Shown: positions 58,065 to 64,000 of the stretch, one piece after another
How the letters are laid out: each line of letters starts with the position of its first letter
Position numbering within the stretch: position 1 is the stretch's first letter
Source: Myxococcus xanthus
GTDB taxonomy: Bacteria > Myxococcota > Myxococcia > Myxococcales > Myxococcaceae
Assembly: GCF_900106535.1 (NCBI RefSeq)
Contig: NZ_FNOH01000022.1
Span: 18,707 to 82,706 of the forward strand
Direction: 5' to 3'
DNA length: 64,000 bases
Program-made: the position numbers and the translations under genes
Notes under the pieces: model-generated
What the model was told of the DNA's origin: nothing
The model's input: only the letters and a program-made list of their open reading frames with translations
Databases searched by the model: none

Positions 58065-58660
58065 TGAACAAGATGGATCCGAATATCGCCAAGGAGTTGG
58101 ACGCGCGATTGGCGCTGGCGACGAAAGACGACACGGCCCGCGGGCTCTTCTTCAACGGCGTGGTGTCCGCCGTTCGCACGATGGGAGGGGACGCGGCGGT
58201 GGAGCGCTGTCTGGCGGCCAGTGGCGAGACGCGCTTCATCGACTTCTTCAACTACCCGGTGGCCGCCTTCCTGCGGATGTCCTTCACGGCGGCGCAGGTG
58301 ATGGGCCCGGAGCACGGCGGCTTCGACGGAGCGCTGCGGCGCATGGGCGTGGTGGCCACGACGGACTTCCTGTCTTCGGCGGCGGGCAAGACGCTGTTGT
58401 TGTTGGCGTCGGACAGTCCGAAGCGGCTCGTAGGCAACCTGCACTCGGGTTACCGCGCGGCGGTCAGCTACGGCGAGCGCGCGGTGAAGTGGACGGGCGA
58501 CACCAGCGGCATCTTCACGATGAAGCGGGACTTCATGCCGCCCGCCTACCACGAGGGCACGCTCCAGGCCGTCATCGAGGCGGTGGGTGGCAAGCAGGTC
58601 CAGGTGCACGGCCGGCAGACGGGGCCGCTCGACACCGAATACACGCTGTCGTGGCAGTAG
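58064..58660 (+). CDS. DUF2378 (TIGR02265) Myxococcales-specific protein
   Basis: A 198-residue member of a family found mainly in myxobacteria: ARGLFFNGVVSAVRTMGGDA, RFIDFFNYPVAAFLRMSFTAA, then GKTLLLLASDSPKRLVGNL and GERAVKWTGDTSGIFTMKRD. It resembles heme-NO/V4R-like folds in pattern but a heme-ligand histidine is not evident. Function is uncharacterised. Genomes of this clade carry many copies. Translational coupling to the FabH-like enzyme suggests that it modulates or binds its lipid product. Confidence 0.8.
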   Translation: MNKMDPNIAKELDARLALATKDDTARGLFFNGVVSAVRTMGGDAAVERCLAASGETRFIDFFNYPVAAFLRMSFTAAQVMGPEHGGFDGALRRMGVVATTDFLSSAAGKTLLLLASDSPKRLVGNLHSGYRAAVSYGERAVKWTGDTSGIFTMKRDFMPPAYHEGTLQAVIEAVGGKQVQVHGRQTGPLDTEYTLSWQ

Positions 58661-58735
58661 CCCTGGCGCGGGGCGCGTCGAAGGGGTGCAAGCGGTGGGC
58701 TGAAAAGCCCCTCACGGTCTGGAGGGAGATACGCC

Positions 58736-59344
58736 ATGTCGCGAAAGCTCGGCGGTGCGGTGGGGATGTTGGGTGTCCTGTTGCTGTCGGCGCAGGCGGG
58801 GGCCAATGAGGTGGTGATGCAGTTCCGCACGCAGGAGGACCCGGCGAGCCCTGCGGACCCGGCGGTGTGCGCGGCGGCACCCTTCGAGGTGAACGTGAAG
58901 CTGGGCGGGAGTGTGTATGTGCCAGAGCACAATCCCAAGGACGGCAAGGTGGTGGATGGGGGCGGCCGACGCGTGGGCTCGGCGACGGCATGCGTCCAGG
59001 TGACGGACAGCGCCTTTCCCGCCGGGCAGCAGCTGAATGTCTACATGCGCTACAACCTGCCGGAGGGGCGCTTCACGGCGCGGGGCACGTGCACGCTGGT
59101 GAGCAACGACGTGCCAGCGGCGGGGCTGGTCCTGGCTGGCTGCGCGATGCGACTGGTGGACGTGCCCAAGGGCTTCGTGGGTGGCTCGGTGTCGAGCACC
59201 AGCGTCTTCAATCCCCGCAAGCTGCCGGGCTACGCCACAGGTTCGTATTACACGCTGTACGCCTACCGTGATGGCCACCAGCGTGACGCGAGCAAGGTGA
59301 CGGAAGCGCATGCGGCCGAGGCCGCGGCGAGAGCGCGGGAGTAG
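58736..59344 (+). CDS. Exported protein of unknown function
   Basis: A 202-residue protein with signal peptide (KLGGAVGMLGVLLLSAQAGA) and a mature domain of mixed strands with four cysteines (AVCAAAPFEVNVKLGGSVYV, ATACVQVTDSAFPAGQQ, GTCTLVSNDV, AGCAMRL), probably disulfide-bonded. GGAGG is about ten bases before the ATG. It is 76 bp after the DUF2378 gene on the same strand. I do not recognise the family. Confidence 0.65.
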   Translation: MSRKLGGAVGMLGVLLLSAQAGANEVVMQFRTQEDPASPADPAVCAAAPFEVNVKLGGSVYVPEHNPKDGKVVDGGGRRVGSATACVQVTDSAFPAGQQLNVYMRYNLPEGRFTARGTCTLVSNDVPAAGLVLAGCAMRLVDVPKGFVGGSVSSTSVFNPRKLPGYATGSYYTLYAYRDGHQRDASKVTEAHAAEAAARARE

Positions 59345-59494
59345 TCGCCACTCGGCCACACTGGAGCCACGGGACTGGGCACGGGGCAAGCGCCGGACAG
59401 CGGTTTGCCCAGACACAGCCCACGTCGGTCCAGGCCCGACGAACGTGTCGAGCATGGCATTCCCCGCGTCGGGCCAACGGGCGATGATGCGCCC

Positions 59495-60946
59495 ATGGAC
59501 CGCAAGCGGATGGAGTTCTACACGGCACTCGGGTACCGGGCTCCTTCAGCCGCGGCAACGGCTCAGACGACGTCCGGAGTCGCTAGCGCCGACGTATCGG
59601 AGTTGCCGCCGCTCGGTCCAGACGACCTGGGCGCGCTGCGCGAGCGCTTCCTGCGCGAGCCGGAAGAGGTCCTGAGCCTCATCCGCCAGGACTTGGGCGC
59701 GCCCGTTTCAGAGGGAGCCCTGGTGCACGTGCTCCAGGAGCTGGAGCAGTCCTTACGCGAGCCCGAAGCCGCGCTCCAAGCCCTGCGGCAACCGGCATTC
59801 CAGGCACGGGCCTCGGTGTCACTGCCGCCGGACTTCACCTTCCCGTTGATGACGACTGAAATTCCCATCGACGCCTCGCGAACCCGCTTTGAGCCCGTGG
59901 CGGACCTGCGCGGATGGCTCCTGTTCAGCGGTCGCGCCTGGCTTCACGGCGGCTGGCATCGGGCGGAGTTCCGTCGGCACGACGATGCGCATCACGCCAC
60001 GCGTTTCCGCTACGAGCTCCGCGAGCCCGCGCCGGGACGGCCGGTGGAGGTCGCGTTGTTCGGAGGCTTCGGCACGGGTGAGTACCCCGCGCGCTATGTG
60101 GCCCGTCAGCTCATCATGCGAGGCGAGCGGCTGGAGTACGCGGTGCACCTCGGGGGCGTGTACTACGCGGGCCGTCGGGGCGAATTCGACGCGCATGTGG
60201 CCGAGCCGCTCGAACCGTTGCTGCCCGTCACAACGCTGATGACGCTGAACGCGGGCCCGGAGATGCGTTCCGGAGGCACCCCCTTCTACCGCTACCTGGA
60301 CGAGCGGCGAGGTGCTTCACGAGCGAAGCAAGTCCAGGAGGGAAGCTACTTCTGCCTGGCCTCGGAGCGCTTCCAACTCATCGGTCTGGACACCGCGTAC
60401 TTCGAGCCAGGACGGCACCAGGAGCCCGCGCTCCTGAGTTGGCTGGAGTCAGTGCTGAAGGAGGGCCGCCAGCGAGGAGCAACGAACATCCTCCTGAGCC
60501 ACGATGCGCCCTACCGATACGGAGAAGCAAGGCACGCCGGTTTGCTGGAAGACCTCCGGGAACTGGCGGTCGAGCGCGCACAGGTCGACGTGTGGTTCTG
60601 GGGCGCCACGCCCTACGGAGCACTGTTCGACCGGAGCGCCGCGCTCCCGTTCCTGGGAGGAAGCCTGGGGCACGCGGGTCTCCCGGTGCGAGCGGTGACG
60701 CCGGGCCTGAAGTCTCCAGCACCCGTGCGCTTCCTGGAGTCGCACGCACGCTTCCCCGAGTGGACAGACCTGAGGCCCGAACTGGGCAACAACGGCTATG
60801 GCTCGCTGCTGCTGCACGAGGACGGAACGTTGGGCCTCCAACTCCTGGACTGGCGGGGCAACGTTCGCTGCACGGCCAAGCTGGCCCGCGAGGGGGACGG
60901 CCCGCTGACGTACCAGCACCTCGAGACGTCCGAATCGGCGCTGTGA
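59495..60946 (+). CDS. Metallophosphatase-fold protein with mutated metal ligands
   Basis: A 483-residue protein aligning in order with calcineurin-like phosphoesterases of the myxobacterial/bacterial type, but each ligand-bearing motif is altered. FGGFGTG has Gly191 where an Asp is expected (DFGTG). HLGGVYYAG has Gly221 for the GD aspartate. LNAGPEM replaces GNHE (Gly254, Pro255). WGATPYGALF replaces the G-H-x-H-like WGxTHYCALF. Only LSHDAPY keeps its histidine. Surrounding structural residues are well preserved, so the fold is probably retained while catalysis is lost. The first ~110 residues are helical. Expected ligands are from memory of the family. Confidence 0.7.
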   Translation: MDRKRMEFYTALGYRAPSAAATAQTTSGVASADVSELPPLGPDDLGALRERFLREPEEVLSLIRQDLGAPVSEGALVHVLQELEQSLREPEAALQALRQPAFQARASVSLPPDFTFPLMTTEIPIDASRTRFEPVADLRGWLLFSGRAWLHGGWHRAEFRRHDDAHHATRFRYELREPAPGRPVEVALFGGFGTGEYPARYVARQLIMRGERLEYAVHLGGVYYAGRRGEFDAHVAEPLEPLLPVTTLMTLNAGPEMRSGGTPFYRYLDERRGASRAKQVQEGSYFCLASERFQLIGLDTAYFEPGRHQEPALLSWLESVLKEGRQRGATNILLSHDAPYRYGEARHAGLLEDLRELAVERAQVDVWFWGATPYGALFDRSAALPFLGGSLGHAGLPVRAVTPGLKSPAPVRFLESHARFPEWTDLRPELGNNGYGSLLLHEDGTLGLQLLDWRGNVRCTAKLAREGDGPLTYQHLETSESAL

Positions 60947-60962
60947 GCGCGCGGGCGCGGTG

Positions 60963-61622
60963 TCACAGCCAGACGCGCGTGTACCAAGGCGGTCGGGAAG
61001 GCACGCTCCTGCTCCGAGCCGGGTCGGCAGGACGCGGCACGGTGACGTACCGGAGCCGGTATCCGTGAGGCAGCGTCTTCCAGTACGTCACCTGCCACGG
61101 CGTCAGCACCTCGCCGTGCTTGGACTCGCCCACCGGCTGATGCACATCGCCGAGTGACTCATGGAAGTGGAACTCTGCGTCCGCGGCTTCAAGGCTCGCG
61201 GCCTCGATGACCCAGGCGTCCTGGGCCTCGTCGGCGGAGGGCTCCTGCCCCGCGTTGACGAACCGGCTCCAATCGGGCCTGGCGTGGTGCTCCCAGATGG
61301 CGCCGCCGGCATCCGTGAGCGAATAGCCAAAGGGAGTGCGGGACTGCCGGGCATCAATGGCGCTTGAAATCTCCTCGGGAGAGAACAGCTCCTGCAGCCC
61401 GTCCGGAAGCGCGTGGACGCGAATGAGTCCGCGCTCGGCGAGCAGCGACAGCCGCTCACACAGTTCCTCCCGGGACAGCCGCGGATCGTCCGCCATGTTG
61501 AGCGCGATGTGCGGGTTCGGCTCCACGAGCATGTGTAGGGGCGTGGGCAGCTCCATGGCGGCCTCCAGAAGCCAGAGGTCCAGGGTCTCCACTGGTGGGC
61601 TCTCACTAACGGGCGGTGCCAT
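60963..61622 (-). CDS. Hypothetical protein with winged-helix-like segment
   Basis: A 219-residue soluble protein. Residues ~10-100 contain DPRLSREELCERLSLLAERGLIRVHAL followed by LTDAGGAIWEHHARPDW, a layout reminiscent of winged-helix domains that read out ligand or nucleic acid. The remainder has DAEFHFHESLGDVHQP and HGYRLRYVTVP. A few stretches (EFSPEEISSAIDARQSRTPFG) suggest a conserved surface. Not assignable further. It is separated by nine bases from the NTF2-fold gene upstream of it, so they are likely co-transcribed. Confidence 0.55.
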   Translation of the reverse strand: MAPPVSESPPVETLDLWLLEAAMELPTPLHMLVEPNPHIALNMADDPRLSREELCERLSLLAERGLIRVHALPDGLQELFSPEEISSAIDARQSRTPFGYSLTDAGGAIWEHHARPDWSRFVNAGQEPSADEAQDAWVIEAASLEAADAEFHFHESLGDVHQPVGESKHGEVLTPWQVTYWKTLPHGYRLRYVTVPRPADPARSRSVPSRPPWYTRVWL

Positions 61623-61631
61623 GCGTCCTCC

Positions 61632-62114
61632 TCACTCCTGGGGAATGCCACGCTCGCGCATGAAGATGTCCAGGGACTTCCGGGCCTTCGACTGGACCTT
61701 CTTCTTCAACAGGGGCGTCCACCCGAGCACCAGCCCGGTGGGGCCCAGCGCCTGACGGGACCAGGTCCAGAAGTCGAAGTGGTCGCGGTGCCGGACAATC
61801 TTCCCGTCGCGGAACTCGAACTCGGCATCGATGCGGTTGAGCACCTTCCTGCCGGTGCCGCTGAACGTGTAGTTCGCATCCCAGTGGGCGCGGCCCCGGT
61901 GGTCATCGGCCTGCACGTCGCGGAAGGTGACCTCCAGGTCCTTGCCGCGCTCGCAGAGCATGAGCCACATGGCACCGGGCTCCCGGCGACGGAGTCCGAC
62001 GAAGGCGGCGTCGGAGAACTCCACCTCAGGGTGGTAGCAGGCGGCCATGGCTTGGGCGTCCCGGCGTTGGAACGCTGAGTAGAAGTCAGTGATGAGTTGG
62101 GCGTGCGGGTGCAT
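61632..62114 (-). CDS. SnoaL-like/NTF2-fold protein
   Basis: A 160-residue single-domain protein: LITDFYSAFQRRDAQAMAAC, YHPEVEFSDAAFVGLRRREP, FRDVQADDHRGRAHWDANYTF and KIVRHRDHFDFWTWSRQALG. The last block is typical of nuclear-transport-factor-2-like proteins in actinobacteria and myxobacteria, often annotated as limonene hydrolase- or SnoaL-like. The C-terminus LLKKKVQSKARKSLDIFM is basic. Active-site identity is unclear. Confidence 0.8.
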   Translation of the reverse strand: MHPHAQLITDFYSAFQRRDAQAMAACYHPEVEFSDAAFVGLRRREPGAMWLMLCERGKDLEVTFRDVQADDHRGRAHWDANYTFSGTGRKVLNRIDAEFEFRDGKIVRHRDHFDFWTWSRQALGPTGLVLGWTPLLKKKVQSKARKSLDIFMRERGIPQE

Positions 62115-62316
62115 GGGACAGGTGTAGCAGACCTGTCAGTGAAGACGTGCCAATTGCCCGGATGGCATCGTTTGGAGGGTGAAACTGGGGTGGTTCCGCT
62201 CGAGCGAACACCCCGCATGGGGTCCCGGTGGGGGGAGGGCCGTCGTGTGAACCGGTGGACCGTTGCCATGCGGAATCGGGCGGCGCAGAAGAGGCGTGCA
62301 TGGCAGATTGCGGCCC

Positions 62317-62823
62317 ATGGCTCGCGACATCGTCATCTGGCCCCATAAGGTCCTCACCTCGTCCACCAAGCCCGTGACTGACTTCGGCCCTCCGCTCGAG
62401 ACGCTTTTGGAGCAGATGGCCGAGTCCATGAAGGAAGCCGAAGGCATCGGCATCGCCGCCAACCAGGTCGGCGAATCCCTGCGCGTGGCGCTGGTGGGAC
62501 GGGAGGACGGCACCTTCTTCGAAATCGTCAATCCGCAGATTCTGGAGAAGAAGGAGCCGGTGACGATGGAAGAGGGCTGCCTGTCCGTCCCGCGCGAGTG
62601 GGAGAAGTGCCCGCGCTTCCACAAGGTGAAGGTGCGTTACCAGGACAAGTCCGCCGAATGGCATGAACTCGAGGCGGAAGGTCGGCTTGCGCACGTGCTG
62701 CAGCATGAAATCGACCATCTCGACGGGCACGTCTTCGTGGACCACCTGTCCAGCCTCAAGCGCACGCTCATCCTGGACCGGATGAAGAAGCTCCAGAAAG
62801 TGAAGGCCCGCCAGAAGGGCTAG
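62317..62823 (+). CDS. def: Peptide deformylase
   Basis: A 168-residue metalloenzyme removing the formyl group from nascent chains. All three motifs are present: GIGIAANQVGE (I), EGCLSVPREWEK (II, metal Cys) and LQHEIDHLDGHVFVDHL (III, HExxH metal-binding and catalytic Glu). Length is typical. The N-terminus ARDIVIWPHKVLTSSTKPV matches the family. A methionyl-tRNA formyltransferase gene is not adjacent, although the two are often neighbours. It is followed after 13 bases by the fatty-acid hydroxylase on the same strand, suggesting an operon. Confidence 0.97.
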   Translation: MARDIVIWPHKVLTSSTKPVTDFGPPLETLLEQMAESMKEAEGIGIAANQVGESLRVALVGREDGTFFEIVNPQILEKKEPVTMEEGCLSVPREWEKCPRFHKVKVRYQDKSAEWHELEAEGRLAHVLQHEIDHLDGHVFVDHLSSLKRTLILDRMKKLQKVKARQKG

Positions 62824-62836
62824 TCAGGATGACAGG

Positions 62837-63535
62837 ATGGCCGAAGCCGCCAGGGCCACGCGCTCCATCCCCGAGCGCGTGGCGCGATTCCGCGAGGACT
62901 ACCGGCGCAAGCACGTGAGCCCTCGCTACTCTGGGCGCGCACACTTCGTCTTCACGAGCCTGGGCTCGCTGGCGGTCATCGGCTTCGCCGTGTCCCACCT
63001 GGAGGGAAGGCGGCCCCTGGAATGGCTGACGCTGCCCGCGGTCTTCCTGCTGGGCAACGTGGTGGAGTTCCTGGGGCACCGAGGGCCCATGCACCACCGC
63101 CGGTGGGGGCTGGGCCTTCTTTTCCAGCGGCACACCGAGCAGCACCACCGCTTCTTCACGCACGAGGCCCTGGCCTACGAGTCCGCTCGGGACGTGAAGA
63201 TGGTGCTCTTTCCCCCGGTATTGCTGCTGTTCTTCCTGGGCGCCGTCGCCGCGCCACTGGGGGCGCTGTGCTTCGTCCTCATCTCGCCGAACGTGGGGTG
63301 GCTCTTCGTCGCATCGGCGGTCGGGTACTACCTGACGTACGAGTGGCTGCACTTCTGCCACCACCTGCCGCCCGAGCACCCGGTGGCCCGGCTCGCGCTG
63401 ATGCGGCAGCTGCGCCGCCACCACGAAGCCCATCACGACCCTTCGAAGATGCAGCGCTACAACTTCAACATCTCGTTCCCGTTCGCGGACTGGCTCTTCG
63501 GGACGTCATGGCGGCCCGACAATGACCGTCGCTAG
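62837..63535 (+). CDS. Fatty-acid hydroxylase / sterol-desaturase superfamily membrane protein
   Basis: A 232-residue multi-pass membrane enzyme with the histidine clusters of the di-iron superfamily: EFLGHRGPMHHRRW, FQRHTEQHHRFFTHE, WLHFCHHLP and MRQLRRHHEAHHDPSKMQRY. Hydrophobic stretches include FTSLGSLAVIGFAVSHL, WLTLPAVFLLGNVV and MVLFPPVLLLFFLGAVAAPL. Substrate could be lipid acyl chains, carotenoid or sterol-like; cannot be chosen. The ATG at 62837 directly follows the deformylase stop, so the two are co-transcribed. The hairpin at 63547-63567 may terminate it. Confidence 0.88.
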   Translation: MAEAARATRSIPERVARFREDYRRKHVSPRYSGRAHFVFTSLGSLAVIGFAVSHLEGRRPLEWLTLPAVFLLGNVVEFLGHRGPMHHRRWGLGLLFQRHTEQHHRFFTHEALAYESARDVKMVLFPPVLLLFFLGAVAAPLGALCFVLISPNVGWLFVASAVGYYLTYEWLHFCHHLPPEHPVARLALMRQLRRHHEAHHDPSKMQRYNFNISFPFADWLFGTSWRPDNDRR

Positions 63536-63546
63536 AAGCCCTGAAC

Positions 63547-63567
63547 GCCAGGATCGCGCGTCCTGGC
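63547..63567. terminator. Inverted repeat after the hydroxylase gene
   Basis: GCCAGGA, seven-base loop, TCCTGGC: a perfect 7-bp hairpin 11 bases after the stop. No T-run, so it is a weak terminator or an insulator before the rRNA promoter region. Confidence 0.5.
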
Positions 63568-63707
63568 TCGGAGGGCTGGCTGCTCCCCGAGCGGTAAACC
63601 CCGGATTTTTCAGGTGGAATGCGCTTCCCCGGACCTGGGTTGTCACCAATGAAGGTGCGTTGAACCCGCAGGGGCGGATGCTGGGACACGGCGCCGATCA
63701 AGATCCA

Positions 63708-63735
63708 TTGACGGGCAGGAAGCGGCGCGTTAGTA
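63708..63735 (+). promoter_or_regulatory. Putative rRNA-type promoter P1
   Basis: TTGACG followed by 16 bases and TTAGTA (or 17 and TAGTAA). This is the first of three similarly built -35/-10 pairs in the last 300 bases. Between 63736 and 63808 nothing else is evident. Confidence 0.6.
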
Positions 63736-63808
63736 AGTGAACCCCTGCTCGCCGCCTCGGTGCCCGTCACCCAGGAGACGATCGGGAAGTATGGGCCGAC
63801 GAAGTTTG

Positions 63809-63836
63809 TTGACCCTCAACGCGGCGGTGATAGAAG
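63809..63836 (+). promoter_or_regulatory. Putative rRNA-type promoter P2
   Basis: TTGACC, exactly 16 bases, TAGAAG. The bases from the -10 onward (TAGAAGCCGCGCCCC) recur word for word in P3, indicating duplication of the promoter unit. Confidence 0.75.
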
Positions 63837-63930
63837 CCGCGCCCCTCGCAAAGAAGCCCGCGCACTGGCGCGGAAGGCACTTCGAGCGAGTCAGTACGAC
63901 AATACGGAATACGGCAGTCAACGCAGCGAG

Positions 63931-63958
63931 TTGACAGGAGACGCGGTGGTGGTAGAAG
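63931..63958 (+). promoter_or_regulatory. Putative rRNA-type promoter P3
   Basis: TTGACA, exactly 16 bases, TAGAAG, with a perfect -35. The same spacing and the following 15 bases match P2. The 16S gene itself is not in the window. Tandem promoters of this design upstream of rrn operons are typical of fast-growing bacteria, and the lack of an ORF downstream supports rRNA. Confidence 0.8.
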
Positions 63959-64000
63959 CCGCGCCCCGACGAAGAAGCCCGGAAGAAAGGGCGGACGAGT

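Noticed and set aside
63536..63700. Small ORFs after the hydroxylase gene
   Set aside because: They lack ribosome sites and family features; the region is better explained as upstream of the rRNA promoters.
1..64000. Insertion sequences, prophage, tRNA genes or CRISPR arrays
   Set aside because: No transposase, integrase, terminal inverted repeats, cloverleaf or repeat-spacer pattern was seen on reading both strands by eye; short elements could have been missed.

Overview
The window is high-GC DNA with strong third-position GC bias, long spurious antisense ORFs, many two-component, GAF, PAS and Ser/Thr kinase genes, DUF2378 (a family restricted to Myxococcales), LysM/GH19 lytic enzymes and many lipoproteins. 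This points to a fruiting myxobacterium, most likely Myxococcus xanthus or a close relative. It is chromosomal. No insertion sequence, prophage, CRISPR array or tRNA gene was recognised.

Layout. 1-3.9 kb: partial GH15 glycosidase, proline dehydrogenase, a broken acyltransferase/hydrolase chimera and a hemerythrin-domain gene. 4.1-10 kb: a zinc-finger/AT-hook protein, tryptophan 2,3-dioxygenase, a DUF155-like membrane protein and a multi-GAF histidine kinase. 10-17 kb: OmpA-like lipoprotein with calcium-type repeats, REC-adenylate cyclase, pseudopilin-like protein, triple universal-stress protein, a shrunken bEBP-like AAA protein, and small basic or unknown proteins. 17-25 kb: SCO1-like protein, LysM-GH19 chitinase-like enzyme, unknown proteins, then a three-gene redox unit (four-helix b561-like protein, YceI, double Rieske). 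25-33 kb: CBS protein, two ArsA-type ATPases, ornithine aminotransferase and a pair of zinc-ribbon membrane proteins. 33-36 kb: two kinases (one with a ruined DFG motif) and an XRE regulator. Each of the three promoters carries the same palindromic site, so this looks like a small self-contained regulon.

36-46 kb: PAS kinase, two lipoproteins, and a tightly overlapping response regulator / hybrid kinase / REC-Hpt-REC-REC-GGDEF operon ending in cyclic-di-GMP output. 45.6-48.4 kb: an LVIVD-repeat lipoprotein and a decayed paralogue that lost most of its propeller. 48.6-54.5 kb: TruB, then a 0.6-kb apparently non-coding interval with tandem palindromes, a sigma-54-like promoter, several nested hairpins and a perfect intrinsic terminator, best read as an unrecognised structured small RNA of about 370 nt. 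Transketolase and a MoxR/VWA operon follow on the other strand. 54.6-64 kb: a tiny exported peptide, a second zinc-finger protein with a histone H1-like tail, a protein with an SSB-type acidic tip, a FabH-like/DUF2378 pair, an exported unknown, a metallophosphatase homologue that has lost its metal ligands, peptide deformylase and a fatty-acid hydroxylase. The last 300 bases hold three tandem -35/-10 promoters typical of an rRNA operon that would start just beyond the window.

The most interesting items are the structured RNA locus (49.6-50.2 kb), the XRE/kinase operator set (34.2-35.7 kb), the catalytically dead metallophosphatase and kinase homologues, and the SSB-tip and H1-tail proteins. 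Family assignments come from motif recognition only. No database search was run.
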